A DNA stretch of 64,000 bases from Nocardioides zeae. Its GTDB lineage: Bacteria; Actinomycetota; Actinomycetes; Propionibacteriales; Nocardioidaceae. The number at the start of each line of letters is the position of its first letter. The first letter of the stretch is position 1. The notes beneath the pieces were generated by a model. It saw only the letters and a program-made list of their open reading frames with translations, had not been told where the DNA came from and made no database searches. The translations under genes and the position numbers were made by a program. The stretch is from the NCBI RefSeq assembly GCF_010686755.1, contig NZ_JAAGXA010000005.1, forward strand, positions 186,001 through 250,000, read 5' to 3'. This document shows, piece by piece, positions 32,821 to 44,762 of the stretch.

Positions 32821-34182
32821 TCACATCCCGTCGATGAGGCGCTGGACGCGCTCGTCCTCCGAGCGGAACGGGTCCTTGCACAGCACGGTGCGCTGGGCCT
32901 GGTCGTTGAGCTTCAGGTGCACCCAGTCGACCGTGAAGTCACGGCGCCGCTCCTGGGCCTTCTTGATGAACTCGCCGCGCAGCCGCGCCCGCGTCGTCTG
33001 CGGGGGCACCGACTTGGCCTGGAGGATCTCGATGTCGCTCGTGACCCGTGCCGCCCTGCCCCGGTTCTGCAGCAGGTAGAACAGGCCGCGGTCGCGCCGG
33101 ATGTCGTGGTAGGCCAGGTCGAGCTGGGCGATGCGGGGGTGGCTCATCGGCAGCCCGTGCTTGGCGCGGTAGGCCTCGATGAGCTTCCACTTGATGACCC
33201 AGTCGATCTCGGTGTCGACCAGACCCAGGTCGTCCGACTCGACGGCCTTGATGCCGCGCTCCCACAGGTCCAGCACGCGCTCGATCAACGGCGTCGAGAT
33301 GCCGCGGCGGTCGACGAAGTCGCGTGCCTTCGACAGGTACTCGCCCTGGATCTCGAGCGCGCTCGCCTCGCGCCCGTTGGCGAGCCGCACCCGCCGCTGG
33401 CCGGAGGTGTCGTGCGAGATCTCGCGGATCGCGCGGATGGGGTTCTCGAGCGTGAGGTCGCGCATGACGACCCCCTCCTCGATCATGCGCAGCACCAGGT
33501 CGCAGCTCGCCACCTTCAGCATGGTGGTGGTCTCGCTCATGTTGGAGTCGCCGACGATGACGTGCAGCCGCCGGTAACGCTCGGCGTCGGCGTGCGGCTC
33601 GTCCCGCGTGTTGATGATGGGGCGGCTGCGCGTGGTCGCGCTGCTGACGCCCTCCCAGATGTGCTCCGCACGCTGGCTGACGGTGTACGTCGCCCCCCGC
33701 GGCGTGTGCGTCACCTTGCCGGCCCCGACGACGATCTGCCGGGTCACCAGGAACGGGATGAGGACGTCGGCCAGCCGGCTGAACTCCCCCGCGCGGCTCA
33801 CCAGGTAGTTCTCGTGGCAGCCGTAGGAGTTGCCCGCCGAGTCGGTGTTGTTCTTGAAGAGGTAGATGTCGCCGGCGATGCCCTCGTCGTGGAGCCGCTG
33901 CTCGGCGTCGACGAGCAGGCCCTCCAGGACGCGCTCGCCGGCCTTGTCGTGGGCCACGAGCTCGGCGATGTCGTCGCACTCGGGCGTCGCGTACTCGGGG
34001 TGGCTCCCCACGTCGAGGTAGAGCCGGGCACCGTTCCGCAGGAAGACGTTGCTGCTGCGCCCCCAGGACACGACGCGACGGAAGAGGTAGCGCGCCACCT
34101 CGTCGGGGCTGAGCCGTCGCTGCCCCCGGAACGTGCAGGTGACCCCGTACTCGTTCTCGATACCGAAGATCCGACGGTCCAT
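32821..34182 (-). CDS. pafA: Pup-protein ligase PafA
   Basis: The 453-residue carboxylate-amine ligase begins [16 protein letters not shown], where the glutamates bind ATP-Mg, and continues with [19 protein letters not shown] and [10 protein letters not shown]. It joins the C-terminal glutamate of deamidated Pup to substrate lysines. The frame extends to 34224, but ATG 34182 matches the fixed PafA N-terminus and has TATCGT 6 nt before it. It is related to Dop and lacks the Dop loop insertion. Confidence 0.97.
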   Translation of the reverse strand: MDRRIFGIENEYGVTCTFRGQRRLSPDEVARYLFRRVVSWGRSSNVFLRNGARLYLDVGSHPEYATPECDDIAELVAHDKAGERVLEGLLVDAEQRLHDEGIAGDIYLFKNNTDSAGNSYGCHENYLVSRAGEFSRLADVLIPFLVTRQIVVGAGKVTHTPRGATYTVSQRAEHIWEGVSSATTRSRPIINTRDEPHADAERYRRLHVIVGDSNMSETTTMLKVASCDLVLRMIEEGVVMRDLTLENPIRAIREISHDTSGQRRVRLANGREASALEIQGEYLSKARDFVDRRGISTPLIERVLDLWERGIKAVESDDLGLVDTEIDWVIKWKLIEAYRAKHGLPMSHPRIAQLDLAYHDIRRDRGLFYLLQNRGRAARVTSDIEILQAKSVPPQTTRARLRGEFIKKAQERRRDFTVDWVHLKLNDQAQRTVLCKDPFRSEDERVQRLIDGM

Positions 34183-34188
34183 GACCGA

Positions 34189-34194
34189 ACGATA
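34189..34194 (-). promoter_or_regulatory. -10 element of pafA
   Basis: TATCGT ends 6 nt before ATG 34182, downstream of the hairpin that follows prcA, so pafA has its own transcript. Confidence 0.45.
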
Positions 34195-34213
34195 CGGCTC
34201 CCGTGGTGACGAC

Positions 34214-34248
34214 GGGGGCGACACGACGAGTTGCGTCGTGCCGCCCCC
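34214..34248 (-). terminator. Hairpin between prcA and pafA
   Basis: Arms GGGGGCG+CACGACG and CGTCGTG+CGCCCCC pair over 14 bp with one A/C mismatch and an AGTTG loop, 31 nt past the prcA stop. Confidence 0.75.
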
Positions 34249-34278
34249 GGGTCGAGGTCGCGCCCTGGAAGCCCCAGG

Positions 34279-35010
34279 TCAGGCGTCCGCCGGGGAGCCC
34301 TGCGGACCCAGCAGCGTCGCGAGCTGCGCGGCCCGCAGCCGGCGGAACTTCCGCGGCTGCACCCGGGTGCGGTCGAGCACCGCCACCTCCAGCTGCTCGA
34401 CACCGATGCTCCGGTCGGCCTCCTCGCCCCGCTCGTTGCGGGAGTGGCCGAGCGCCGCCACGGCGACGCCCAGCGCGCCCGCGAGGTCCGCCCCCTCCTG
34501 GTAGTGCTCCTCCAGGTAGGACCCCACCACGTCGGCCGCGCCTCCCATGACCGCGTAGCGGTGCTCGTCGAACACCTGGCCGTCGTAGGTCAGCCGGTAG
34601 AGCTGGTCTCCAGCGGCCGACTCGCCGATCTCGCCGACGAAGATCTCCACCTCGTACGGCTTCTCGCCGCCGGAGGAGAAGATCGCCCCGAGGGTCTGCG
34701 CGTACGCGTTCGCGAGGCTGCGCCCGGTGACGTCGCGCCGGTCGTAGGAGAACCCACGCATGTCGGCGAGCCGGACACCGGCGATGCGGAGGGACTCGAA
34801 CTCGTTGTAGCGCCCGACCGCGGCGAAGGCGATGCGGTCGTAGATCTCCGAGACCTTGTGCAGTGCCTGCGACGGGTTCTCCGAGGCGAAGAGGATGCCG
34901 TCGGCGTACTGCACCGCGACCACCGAGCGACCGCGCGCGATGCCCTTGCGCGCGAAGTCCGCCCGGTCCTTCATCTGCTGCTCGGGCGAGACGTAGAACG
35001 GCATGCTCAT
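34279..35010 (-). CDS. prcA: Proteasome alpha subunit
   Basis: The 243-residue alpha-type subunit begins [20 protein letters not shown], the gate and H0 helix of actinobacterial PrcA, and has no catalytic threonine. It forms the outer heptameric rings whose N-termini gate entry and dock the C-terminus of Mpa. ATG 35010 overlaps the prcB stop by 4 nt, giving stoichiometric coupling. Confidence 0.96.
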   Translation of the reverse strand: MSMPFYVSPEQQMKDRADFARKGIARGRSVVAVQYADGILFASENPSQALHKVSEIYDRIAFAAVGRYNEFESLRIAGVRLADMRGFSYDRRDVTGRSLANAYAQTLGAIFSSGGEKPYEVEIFVGEIGESAAGDQLYRLTYDGQVFDEHRYAVMGGAADVVGSYLEEHYQEGADLAGALGVAVAALGHSRNERGEEADRSIGVEQLEVAVLDRTRVQPRKFRRLRAAQLATLLGPQGSPADA

Positions 35011-35897
35011 CGGGCGTCCTCCCCTGGGGTGTCGGGCTGCTCGACCCGGGCGAGCGGGCCGTTGGGCTGACGCAGCCGACCGGCCACGACCTCCTCGGCC
35101 AGGGCGTTGACCTCGGCCTCCGAGAGCCGGGCGCCCCCGTCCGCCGTGATCACGTGCACGATCGGGAAGATGCGCCGGGTGAGGTCGGGGCCGCCGGTCG
35201 CCGAGTCGTCGTCGGCCGCGTCGTACAGCGCCTGCAGGGCCACGAGCGCCGCGGTGCGCGCGTCGAGGTCGGGCCGGTAGAGCTTCTTCAGCGAGCCGCG
35301 CGCGAACAGCGAGCCCGAGCCCACCGCGTGGAAGCCGTTCTCCTCGCCCCGACCGCCGACGACGTCGTAGCTGAAGATGCGTCCCTCTCCGCTGTCGACG
35401 TCGAAACCGGCGAACAGCGGCACGACGGCGAGGCCCTGCATGGCCAGGCCGAGGTTGCCGCGGATGAGCGCCGAGAGCCGATTGGCCTTGCCCTGCATCG
35501 AGAGCGTCGTGCCCTCGATCTTCTCGTAGTGCTCCAGCTCGAGCTGGAAGAGCCGCACCATCTCGACGGCGAGACCGGCCGTGCCGGCGATGCCGACGCA
35601 GCTCAGCTCGTCGGCCGGGAACACCTTCTCGATGTCGCGGCTCGAGATGATGTTGCCCATGGTCGCGCGGCGGTCGCCCGCCATGAGGACGCCTCCCGGG
35701 AAGGAGAGCGCGACGATCGTCGTGCCGTGCGGCGCGAGGTCGCCCGCCGAACCCGCGGGCAGGGCCCGACGGCCCGGCAGGAGGTCAGGCGCCTGCGCCG
35801 CGACGAAGTCGCTGAAGGAGGAGGAGCCGGGCGTCAGGTACGCCGCGGGGAGCCGGGCCCCGAGTCCCTGGGCCGGCCCGTGGTGGTTCTCAGTCAC
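35007..35897 (-). CDS. prcB: Proteasome beta subunit
   Basis: The 296-residue precursor carries a propeptide of about 58 residues ending APHG; cleavage exposes the nucleophile Thr59 in [12 protein letters not shown], with the supporting DRRAT and GSGS motifs present. It forms the inner catalytic rings. It begins at GTG 35897, only 3 nt after the pup stop, so pup-prcB-prcA are one operon. Confidence 0.96.
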   Translation of the reverse strand: MTENHHGPAQGLGARLPAAYLTPGSSSFSDFVAAQAPDLLPGRRALPAGSAGDLAPHGTTIVALSFPGGVLMAGDRRATMGNIISSRDIEKVFPADELSCVGIAGTAGLAVEMVRLFQLELEHYEKIEGTTLSMQGKANRLSALIRGNLGLAMQGLAVVPLFAGFDVDSGEGRIFSYDVVGGRGEENGFHAVGSGSLFARGSLKKLYRPDLDARTAALVALQALYDAADDDSATGGPDLTRRIFPIVHVITADGGARLSEAEVNALAEEVVAGRLRQPNGPLARVEQPDTPGEDAR

Positions 35898-35900
35898 GCG

Positions 35901-36098
35901 TCACTGCCCGCCCTTCTGGATGAAGGACTTCACGAAGTCCTCCGCGTTCTGCTCGAGCACCTCGTCGATCTCGTCGAGGATCGAGTCCACGTCGTCGTCG
36001 AGCGCCTCCTTGCGCTCCGCGACCTCGCTGCTCGCCTCGGCGGTGACCTCCTCGGTCTCCTCGTTCGATGACCGGGGCTGCTTCTGCTCCTGTGCCAC
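35901..36098 (-). CDS. pup: Prokaryotic ubiquitin-like protein Pup
   Basis: The 65-residue protein is acidic, disordered and ends in GGQ; the C-terminal Gln must be deamidated by Dop before ligation. The central helix SILDEIDEVLEQNAEDFV is the Mpa coiled-coil binding segment. GTG 36098 follows a GAGGAGGTG site. Confidence 0.97.
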   Translation of the reverse strand: MAQEQKQPRSSNEETEEVTAEASSEVAERKEALDDDVDSILDEIDEVLEQNAEDFVKSFIQKGGQ

Positions 36099-36119
36099 GA
36101 CCGCACCTCCTCGTCGACG

Positions 36120-36169
36120 GGCTCTCGGGCGTCGGGACTCCCCGACGTCGAGCCGTGGTGACGACCCTA
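36120..36169 (-). promoter_or_regulatory. pup promoter -10 and 5' leader hairpin
   Basis: TAGGGT (36164-36169, reverse strand) would start transcription near 36157. The transcript would then open with a hairpin, GGCTC/GAGCC plus CGTCGGG/CCCGACG arms (36120-36154), before the ribosome binding site of pup. Confidence 0.4.
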
Positions 36170-36204
36170 CCGACTCGACGGCGCCGGAGGGGGCTCGTCC
36201 GGCG

Positions 36205-37713
36205 TCAGCCGGTGAGCGCCGCGAAGAGCTCCTCGGCCGAGTCGCAGGCGTCGAGCAGGCGCCCCACGTGGGCCCGGGTGCCTCGCAGCGGGTCGGTCGT
36301 GGGGATGCGCTGCAGCGACTCCCGGCCGGGCAGGTCGAAGATCACGGAGTCCCACGAGGCGGCGGCGACGCTGTCCGCGAACTTCTCGATGCAGCGCCCG
36401 CGGAAGTAGGCGCGCGTGTCCTCCGGCGGCTCGTGGATCGCCGCGGCGACCTGCTCGTCGGTGAGCAGCCGCTCGATCCGGCCCGCGGCCACCAGCCGGT
36501 GGTAGAGCCCCTTCTCGGGGCGGATGTCGGAGTACTGCAGGTCGATCAGGTGGAGCTTCGCGTCGTCCCAGTCCAGGCCGTCGCGCTCCTGGTACTGCCG
36601 CAGCAGCGCGTACTTCGCCACCCAGTCGAGCTCGCCCGCGCACGCGAACAGGTCACGCTCGAGGCGGTCGAGCACGGAGCCCCAGCGCACGAGCACGTCC
36701 TTCGTCGCCGCGTCGACGTCGCCGCCGAGCCGCTCGTCGACGTACTGGTGGGCGAGCTCCAGGTAGACCCGCTGCAGCTGCACGGCGGTGAGCCGGCGGC
36801 CGTCCTTGAGCGTCACGAGGTGGGTGAGCGTGGGGTCGTGGGAGACGGCGCGCAGCGCCGCGACGGGGCCGTCGACCGAGAGGTCGGCGTCGATGAAGCC
36901 GTCCTCGATCATGGCGAGCACGAGCGCGGTCGTGCCGACCTTGAGGTAGGTCGAGACCTCCGCGAGGTTGGCGTCGCCGATGATGACGTGCAGCCGGCGG
37001 TGCTGCTCGGGATCCGCGTGCGGCTCGTCGCGGGTGTTGATGATCGGCCGCTTCAGCGTGGTCTCGAGCCCGACCTCGACCTCGAAGAAGTCCGCGCGCT
37101 GGCTGACCTGGAACCCGTGGGCGCGGCCGTCCTGGCCGATCCCCACCCGGCCTGCACCGCACACGACCTGCCGGGAGACGAAGAACGGCGTGAGGTGGCG
37201 CACGATGTCGGCGAAGGGGGTGGAGCGCCGCATCAGGTAGTTCTCGTGGGCGCCGTAGGAGGCGCCCTTGTTGTCGGTGTTGTTCTTGTAGAGCACGATC
37301 GCCTGGCCCTGCGGCAGCTGCGCGGCGAGCCGCGTCGCCTCGAGCATCACCCGCTCGCCGGCCTTGTCCCAGCGCACCAGGTCGAGCGGCGTGACGACCT
37401 CGGGGCTCGAGTACTCCGGGTGGGCGTGGTCCACGTACAGCCGCGCGCCGTTGGTGAGGATGCTGTTCGCGAGCCCCAGGTCCTCGTCGGTGAGGAGCGA
37501 CGGATCGGCCTGGCCGCGGCTCAGGTCGAACCCGCGGGCGTCCCGCAGCGGGTTCTCCTCCTCGAAGTCCCAGCGAGCGCGGCGGGCGCGCAGGGCCGAC
37601 GACGCATAGGCGTTCACGACCTGCGACGAGGCGACCATCGGGTTGGCGGTCGGCTGCCCGACCACGCTGATGCCGTATTCCACCTCGGAGCCCATGACCC
37701 GGCGCACGCTCAT
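36205..37713 (-). CDS. dop: Pup deamidase/depupylase Dop
   Basis: The 502-residue protein is a PafA paralogue starting [15 protein letters not shown], with the Dop-loop region after residue 40, [17 protein letters not shown] and [12 protein letters not shown]. It deamidates the C-terminal Gln of Pup and removes Pup from substrates. ATG 37713 has a TACGCT element 6 nt upstream; a second ATG at 37695 is less likely. About 100 nt separate it from pup. Confidence 0.96.
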   Translation of the reverse strand: MSVRRVMGSEVEYGISVVGQPTANPMVASSQVVNAYASSALRARRARWDFEEENPLRDARGFDLSRGQADPSLLTDEDLGLANSILTNGARLYVDHAHPEYSSPEVVTPLDLVRWDKAGERVMLEATRLAAQLPQGQAIVLYKNNTDNKGASYGAHENYLMRRSTPFADIVRHLTPFFVSRQVVCGAGRVGIGQDGRAHGFQVSQRADFFEVEVGLETTLKRPIINTRDEPHADPEQHRRLHVIIGDANLAEVSTYLKVGTTALVLAMIEDGFIDADLSVDGPVAALRAVSHDPTLTHLVTLKDGRRLTAVQLQRVYLELAHQYVDERLGGDVDAATKDVLVRWGSVLDRLERDLFACAGELDWVAKYALLRQYQERDGLDWDDAKLHLIDLQYSDIRPEKGLYHRLVAAGRIERLLTDEQVAAAIHEPPEDTRAYFRGRCIEKFADSVAAASWDSVIFDLPGRESLQRIPTTDPLRGTRAHVGRLLDACDSAEELFAALTG

Positions 37714-37719
37714 GCCGCG

Positions 37720-37725
37720 AGCGTA
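37720..37725 (-). promoter_or_regulatory. -10 element of dop
   Basis: TACGCT ends 6 nt before ATG 37713. Confidence 0.45.
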
Positions 37726-37762
37726 CGCCGGGCCGGGGACGGTCCTGCGCGGAGAGGGTGGG

Positions 37763-39412
37763 TCAGAGGTACTGGCCGGTGTTGCTGACCGTGTCGATCG
37801 AGCGCCCCGGCTCCGTGCCCTGCTTGCCGGTGATGAGGGTGCGGATGAACACGATCCGCTCGCCCTTCTTGCCGGAGATCCGCGCCCAGTCGTCGGGGTT
37901 GGTCGTGTTGGGCAGGTCCTCGTTCTCCTTGAACTCGTCGACGCACGCCTGCAGCAGGTGCTGCACGCGCAGCCCCTTCTGCTGGAGCTCGAGGAAGTCC
38001 TTGATGGCCATCTTCTTCGCCCGGTCGACGATGTTCTGGATCATCGCGCCCGAGTTGAAGTCCTTGAAGTACATGACCTCCTTGTCACCGTTCGCGTAGG
38101 TCACCTCGAGGAAGCGGTTCTCCTCGCTCTCGGTGTACATGCGCTCCACGGTGGCGCGGATCATGCCGTCGACGCACGCCTGGCGGTCGCCGCCGAACTC
38201 GGCGAGGTCGTCGAGGTGCAGCGGCAGGGTGGTCGTCAGGTACTTGCTGAAGATGTCCCGCGCCGACTCCGCGTCGGGGCGCTCGATCTTGATCTTCACG
38301 TCGAGGCGGCCGGGTCGCAGGATGGCCGGGTCGATCATGTCCTCGCGGTTCGAGGCACCGATGACGAGCACGTTCTCCAGCGTCTCGACGCCGTCGATCT
38401 CGCTCAGCAGCTGCGGCACGATCGTGTTCTCGACGTCGGAGGAGACACCCGAGCCACGCGTGCGGAACAGCGAGTCCATCTCGTCGAAGAACACGATGAC
38501 GGGCGTGCCCTGGCTGGCCTTCTCGCGCGCCCGCTGGAACACGAGCCGGATGTGGCGCTCGGTCTCGCCGACGTACTTGTTGAGCAGCTCGGGACCCTTG
38601 ATGTTGAGGAAGAACGCCCGCGCGTCGGAGTCCTCCCCCGTCTTCGCCGCGACCTTCTTGGCCAGCGAGTTGGCCACCGCCTTGGCGATCAGCGTCTTGC
38701 CGCAGCCGGGCGGGCCGTAGAGCAGGATGCCCTTCGGTGGCTTCAGCTCGTGCTCGAGGAACAGGTCGGGGTGCAGGTAGGGCAGCTCCACCGCGTCCTG
38801 GATGGCCTCGATCTGGGCGCCGAGGCCACCGATCGACTCGTACGCGATGTCGGGCACCTCCTCGAGGACCAGCTCCTCGACCTCCGACTTGGGCACGACC
38901 TCGTAGGCGTAGCCCGCCCGCGAGTCGAGGAGGAGCGAGTCACCGGCCCGCAGCGGGTGGCCGATGAGCGGCTCCGCGAGCCGCACCACCCGCTCCTCGT
39001 CGGCGTTCGCGATGACGAGGACGCGCTCGCCGTCGGCGAGCAGCTCCTTGTACATCACGACCTCGCCGACCTGCTCGAACTCGAACGCGGCGACGACGTT
39101 CAGCGCCTCGTTGAGCAGGACCTCCTGGCCCTTGCGCAGCGACTCGGCGTCCACCGCCGGGCTGACCGACACGCGCAGCTTCCGACCGCCGGTGAAGATG
39201 TCGATCGTGTCGTCGTCGTTGCGTTGGAGGAAGACACCGAAGCCGGCCGGCGGCTGCGCCAGGCGGTCGATCTCCTCCTTCATGCTGGTGATCTGGTCGC
39301 GGGCATCGCGCAGCGTGCTCGCAAGGCGCTCGTTCTGGCTCGTGACCGCAGCGAGCGAGCGCTGCGTGTCGGCGAGCCGGAGCTCGAGGCCGCGGTCGTC
39401 GGATGTCGACAT
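37763..39412 (-). CDS. mpa: Proteasomal AAA ATPase Mpa/ARC
   Basis: The 549-residue AAA+ ring ATPase has an N-terminal coiled coil (residues ~5-50) that captures Pup, tandem OB domains, Walker A GPPGCGKT, Walker [11 protein letters not shown] and a C-terminal GQYL tail that opens the proteasome gate. It unfolds pupylated proteins into PrcAB. ATG 39412 is taken with AGGAGG 11 nt upstream; in-frame GTGs at 39424/39421 are too close to that site. Confidence 0.97.
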   Translation of the reverse strand: MSTSDDRGLELRLADTQRSLAAVTSQNERLASTLRDARDQITSMKEEIDRLAQPPAGFGVFLQRNDDDTIDIFTGGRKLRVSVSPAVDAESLRKGQEVLLNEALNVVAAFEFEQVGEVVMYKELLADGERVLVIANADEERVVRLAEPLIGHPLRAGDSLLLDSRAGYAYEVVPKSEVEELVLEEVPDIAYESIGGLGAQIEAIQDAVELPYLHPDLFLEHELKPPKGILLYGPPGCGKTLIAKAVANSLAKKVAAKTGEDSDARAFFLNIKGPELLNKYVGETERHIRLVFQRAREKASQGTPVIVFFDEMDSLFRTRGSGVSSDVENTIVPQLLSEIDGVETLENVLVIGASNREDMIDPAILRPGRLDVKIKIERPDAESARDIFSKYLTTTLPLHLDDLAEFGGDRQACVDGMIRATVERMYTESEENRFLEVTYANGDKEVMYFKDFNSGAMIQNIVDRAKKMAIKDFLELQQKGLRVQHLLQACVDEFKENEDLPNTTNPDDWARISGKKGERIVFIRTLITGKQGTEPGRSIDTVSNTGQYL

Positions 39413-39442
39413 GGTCGTCACCACCTCCTGAGGGTGATCCCG

Positions 39443-39448
39443 ACCCTA
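39443..39448 (-). promoter_or_regulatory. -10 element of mpa
   Basis: TAGGGT on the reverse strand would give a leader of about 24 nt that contains the AGGAGG site; unlike its neighbours this mRNA is not leaderless. Confidence 0.4.
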
Positions 39449-39504
39449 CTCGCGCGACGCGCCGATGGAAGGGAACCCGCCACCAAGTGAGCGACGTCCT
39501 GCGC

Positions 39505-40512
39505 TCAGAGGTCGGTGCCCTCCAGCTCGATCCCCGGGGGCAGGTCGCCGGGCCGCGGACCGCTGTAGTCGGGTCCGTAGGCACCCGGCGCCGGCCGCCG
39601 CTTCTTGACCGGCGGGCGCTGGCCCGGCGCCATTCGCCGCGAGGTCACGAGGAAGGCGGTGTGGCCGATCATCTTGTGGCCCGGTCGCACCGCGAGCCCC
39701 TCGACGTGCCAGTCGCGCACGAGCGACTCCCACGCCTGCGGCTCCGTGAAGCCGCCGTGGGCACGGAGCGTCTCGACCACCCGGCTCAGCTGGGTCGTGG
39801 TCGCGACGTACACGCAGACGATGCCGCCGGGGCTGAGCACGTCGGCCACCGCGTCGACGCACTCCCAGGGCGCGAGCATGTCGAGGATCACACGGTCCGC
39901 ACCCTCGCCGCGACGCGGCAGCTCCTCGGCGAGGTCGCCGAGCCGCAGCGTCCACGACGGGTGCGAGCCGCCCTCGGGGGCACCGAAGAACTGGTGCACG
40001 TTGCGGCGTGCGACGTCGGCGAACTCCTCGCGACGCTCGTAGCTCGTCACCGTGCCGTACGGGCCGACCGCCCGCAGGAGCGAGCAGGTGAGGGCACCGG
40101 AGCCGACGCCGGCCTCGACGACCCGCGCGCCGGGGTAGATGTCGGCGAGGGCGACGATCTGCGCGGAGTCCTTCGGGTAGACGACTGCGGCCCCGCGCGG
40201 CATCGAGACCACGAACTCGGACAGCAGGGGGCGGAAGACGAGGTACTCCCCGCCCGCCGACGACGGGATCGTGAAGCCCTCCTCCCGGCCGATCAGGTCG
40301 TCGTGGTCGAGGTGTCCGCGGTTGCTGAAGAAGCGCTTGCCGGCCTCGAGGCAGAAGTTGTGGCGGCGGCCCTTCTGGTCCGTGAGTCGCACCCACTCCC
40401 CCTCGCGCAGCGGGCCGCGGTGGACGCCCGACCACGCCTCCGGGGGCACGTCGGGGGCGTCGGTCGCCGGGGCCGCGGCGGGGGCGTCGGTCTCGGGGGC
40501 TGCGTCGGACAT
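39505..40512 (-). CDS. trmI: tRNA (adenine-58-N1)-methyltransferase TrmI
   Basis: The 335-residue protein has an Ala/Pro-rich N-terminal extension, a small N-terminal beta domain, and a Rossmann methyltransferase core with the SAM motif VVEAGVGSGALT and ILDMLAPWE. It methylates A58 in the T-loop of tRNAs. M. tuberculosis Rv2118c is the equivalent and also lies upstream of mpa. TAACCT is 7 nt before ATG 40512. Confidence 0.94.
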   Translation of the reverse strand: MSDAAPETDAPAAAPATDAPDVPPEAWSGVHRGPLREGEWVRLTDQKGRRHNFCLEAGKRFFSNRGHLDHDDLIGREEGFTIPSSAGGEYLVFRPLLSEFVVSMPRGAAVVYPKDSAQIVALADIYPGARVVEAGVGSGALTCSLLRAVGPYGTVTSYERREEFADVARRNVHQFFGAPEGGSHPSWTLRLGDLAEELPRRGEGADRVILDMLAPWECVDAVADVLSPGGIVCVYVATTTQLSRVVETLRAHGGFTEPQAWESLVRDWHVEGLAVRPGHKMIGHTAFLVTSRRMAPGQRPPVKKRRPAPGAYGPDYSGPRPGDLPPGIELEGTDL

Positions 40513-40519
40513 GCGGCGC

Positions 40520-40525
40520 AGGTTA
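40520..40525 (-). promoter_or_regulatory. -10 element of trmI
   Basis: TAACCT ends 7 nt before ATG 40512, in the 10-nt gap after the site-2 protease gene. Confidence 0.45.
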
Positions 40526-41680
40526 TCGGTCGTCGGCGCGCAGGGCCTGATCGAGGTCGCCGGCCGTCAGGACCCCGTACGGCGCACCGTCGGCCCCGAC
40601 GAGCAGGTACTCCGCCGCGGGGCGGCGCCGCAGCGCGTCGATGAGCTCCTCGCCGGCCACGTCGACCGGCAGCCGCAGGCCCGCCTCGAGCGTGCGGGCC
40701 ACCGTCGACACGGCCGCCCAGGGCCGGCGGTCGACGGGCATGCGGGCGAGCGCCGCCTCGCTGACGATCCCGACCGGCGACCCGTCGGGGGCGACGGTGA
40801 CGATCCCCCCGGCCTCCTGCTCCTGCGCGCGGCGCACCGCCTCGGCGACCGACACGTCCGCCGGCACGAGGGCCACCCGCCGGGCGAGCGGCCGGGCGGC
40901 GAGCCGGGGCAGCCGCTGGCGCAGCCGCGCGTTCGCGATGACCGCGCTCGCCCCGGTCCAGAGGAAGGCCGCCACGACCCCGGCGAGGACGAAGTCGAGC
41001 AGGCGGGGCTGGGTGTCGAGCACGGCAGCCAGCAGCAGCGGCCAGCCGAGCGAGAGCACCGCGACGACGCGGCCGCTCCAGCCGGCCGCGATCGCGCCAC
41101 GGAGCGGGTCGCCGGTCAGGCGCCAGACGCCGGCCTTCATCACCCGACCGCCGTCGAGGGGCAGCCCGGGCACGAGGTTGAGCACGCCGACGAGGATGTT
41201 CGCGCCCGCGAGCGCCTCCACGGCCATCCGGAGCAGCCCGTCGGGCGTCACGAACCAGAGCCCGACCGCCCCGATCCCGACCGCGATCGAGGTGAGCGGA
41301 CCGACGACGGCGATCACCAGCTCGTCGCGCGGTCGCCGTGCCTCCGTCTCCACGGCCGTCATGCCGCCGAGGAAGTGGAGGGTGATCGACGTGACGCGGT
41401 AGCCGTAGTGGCGGGCGGCGACGGCGTGGGACGCCTCGTGGAGCAGCACGGAGAGGTAGAGCAGCACGGCGAAGGCGAGCCCGGCGACGTACTTGCCCGC
41501 CCCGAGCCCCGGCTGCACCTGCTCGATCCGGGGCGCCAGGACGACGGCGATGAGCCCCGCCACGAGGAACCACGAGCCCGAGACCAGCACGTCGCTGTCG
41601 GCGATGCGCCCGACGCGGACGGTCCCGCGGGGTCGGGGAGCGCGCGGCTGCTCGGGTGCGTCGCGGTCGGCTCGGTCCAC
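40523..41680 (-). CDS. Site-2 protease family intramembrane metalloprotease with CBS domains
   Basis: The 385-residue protein has six or so membrane segments, the zinc motif HEASH near residue 80 and the third ligand in NLVPGLPLDGG, then two CBS domains at roughly residues 255-380. This SpoIVFB-like/Rip3-type layout suggests intramembrane cleavage of a regulator, tuned by nucleotide binding to the CBS pair. Substrate unknown. It starts at GTG 41680 with TAGCCT 6 nt before it. Confidence 0.92.
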   Translation of the reverse strand: MDRADRDAPEQPRAPRPRGTVRVGRIADSDVLVSGSWFLVAGLIAVVLAPRIEQVQPGLGAGKYVAGLAFAVLLYLSVLLHEASHAVAARHYGYRVTSITLHFLGGMTAVETEARRPRDELVIAVVGPLTSIAVGIGAVGLWFVTPDGLLRMAVEALAGANILVGVLNLVPGLPLDGGRVMKAGVWRLTGDPLRGAIAAGWSGRVVAVLSLGWPLLLAAVLDTQPRLLDFVLAGVVAAFLWTGASAVIANARLRQRLPRLAARPLARRVALVPADVSVAEAVRRAQEQEAGGIVTVAPDGSPVGIVSEAALARMPVDRRPWAAVSTVARTLEAGLRLPVDVAGEELIDALRRRPAAEYLLVGADGAPYGVLTAGDLDQALRADDR

Positions 41681-41686
41681 GTGGCG

Positions 41687-41692
41687 AGGCTA
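41687..41692 (-). promoter_or_regulatory. -10 element of the site-2 protease gene
   Basis: TAGCCT ends 6 nt before GTG 41680. Confidence 0.45.
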
Positions 41693-41762
41693 TCCGCCAC
41701 GGCCACGCGGGACCGTCGGTGGCCCGGCCCCGTCCTGTCGGTGGACTGTCGGCGGCCTGTCC

Positions 41763-41768
41763 TAGGGT
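41763..41768 (+). promoter_or_regulatory. -10 element of the RecB-like nuclease gene
   Basis: TAGGGT ends 7 nt before ATG 41776. Confidence 0.5.
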
Positions 41769-41775
41769 GATCCGC

Positions 41776-42639
41776 ATGTCCTCGCCCGCCGACGCCGTCA
41801 CGACGCTCGCCGCGTCGGAGGAGGTGCTCGGCACCCTGTCGCCCAGCCGGGCGGGCGACTTCCTGACGTGCCCCCTGCTCTACCGGTTCCGGCACGTGGA
41901 CCGGCTCCCCGAGCGTCCCTCGCTCGACGCGGTGCGCGGCACCGTCGTCCACCGCGTGCTGGAGCTGCTCTTCGACCTCCCCGCGGGCGAGCGCACCCCC
42001 GACCGCGCGGCCGGGATGGTCCCCGCCGCCTGGGCCGAGGTGCGGGAGCGCGAGCCGGCCGTGGCGGCCGAGTTCGCGGCGACGGGCACCACGGAGGAGG
42101 CGTGGCTCCGCACGTGCGACGCCGTGCTGGCGCGGTACTTCACGCTGGAGGACCCGACGCGGCTCGAGCCGGCGGAGCGGGAGCTCTACGTGGAGACCCT
42201 GACCGACACCCGCCTCCTGCTGCGCGGCTTCGTGGACCGTCTCGACGTCGCGCCCGACGGACAGCTGAGGGTGGTGGACTACAAGACGGGCCGCGCCCCG
42301 GGCGTCGGCTTCGAGGGCCGGGCGCTGTTCCAGATGAAGTTCTACGCGCTGGTGCTGCAGCGCACGCGGGGCGTGCTGCCGGCCATGCTCCAGCTGATCT
42401 ACCTGGGCAGCGGCGAGATCATCCGCTACGTGCCCGACGAGTCCGACCTGCGCGCCACCGAGCGCAAGGTCGAGGCGGTCTGGCGAGCGATCAGCGCCGC
42501 GCGCGCGTCGGGCCAGTGGGAGCCCCGGCCCGGCAAGCTCTGCGGGTGGTGCTCCCACCAGGCGCTCTGCCCGGCGTACGGCGGCACTCCCCCGCCGCTG
42601 CCGGCCCCCGAGCGCGCCCCCGCGCCGCCCACCCCCTGA
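41776..42639 (+). CDS. RecB-family PD-(D/E)XK nuclease with probable Fe-S cluster
   Basis: The 287-residue stand-alone nuclease has GTVVHRVLE (motif I His), GFVDRLD and VVDYKTGRAP (PD-(D/E)XK core). One N-terminal cysteine (FLTCPLLYRF) and three C-terminal cysteines (LCGWCSHQALCP) reproduce the four-Cys cluster of AddB and Cas4 nucleases. There is no helicase domain and no cas gene nearby. It is the positional match of Rv2119. Role probably DNA repair, unproven. Confidence 0.9.
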   Translation: MSSPADAVTTLAASEEVLGTLSPSRAGDFLTCPLLYRFRHVDRLPERPSLDAVRGTVVHRVLELLFDLPAGERTPDRAAGMVPAAWAEVREREPAVAAEFAATGTTEEAWLRTCDAVLARYFTLEDPTRLEPAERELYVETLTDTRLLLRGFVDRLDVAPDGQLRVVDYKTGRAPGVGFEGRALFQMKFYALVLQRTRGVLPAMLQLIYLGSGEIIRYVPDESDLRATERKVEAVWRAISAARASGQWEPRPGKLCGWCSHQALCPAYGGTPPPLPAPERAPAPPTP

Positions 42640-42649
42640 TCCCGGAGGG

Positions 42650-44757
<2,108 letters not shown>

Positions 44758-44762
44758 GGGGG

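Noticed and set aside
41776..42639. Reading the RecB-like gene as Cas4
   Set aside because: No other cas gene or repeat array nearby; position matches a housekeeping actinobacterial nuclease.
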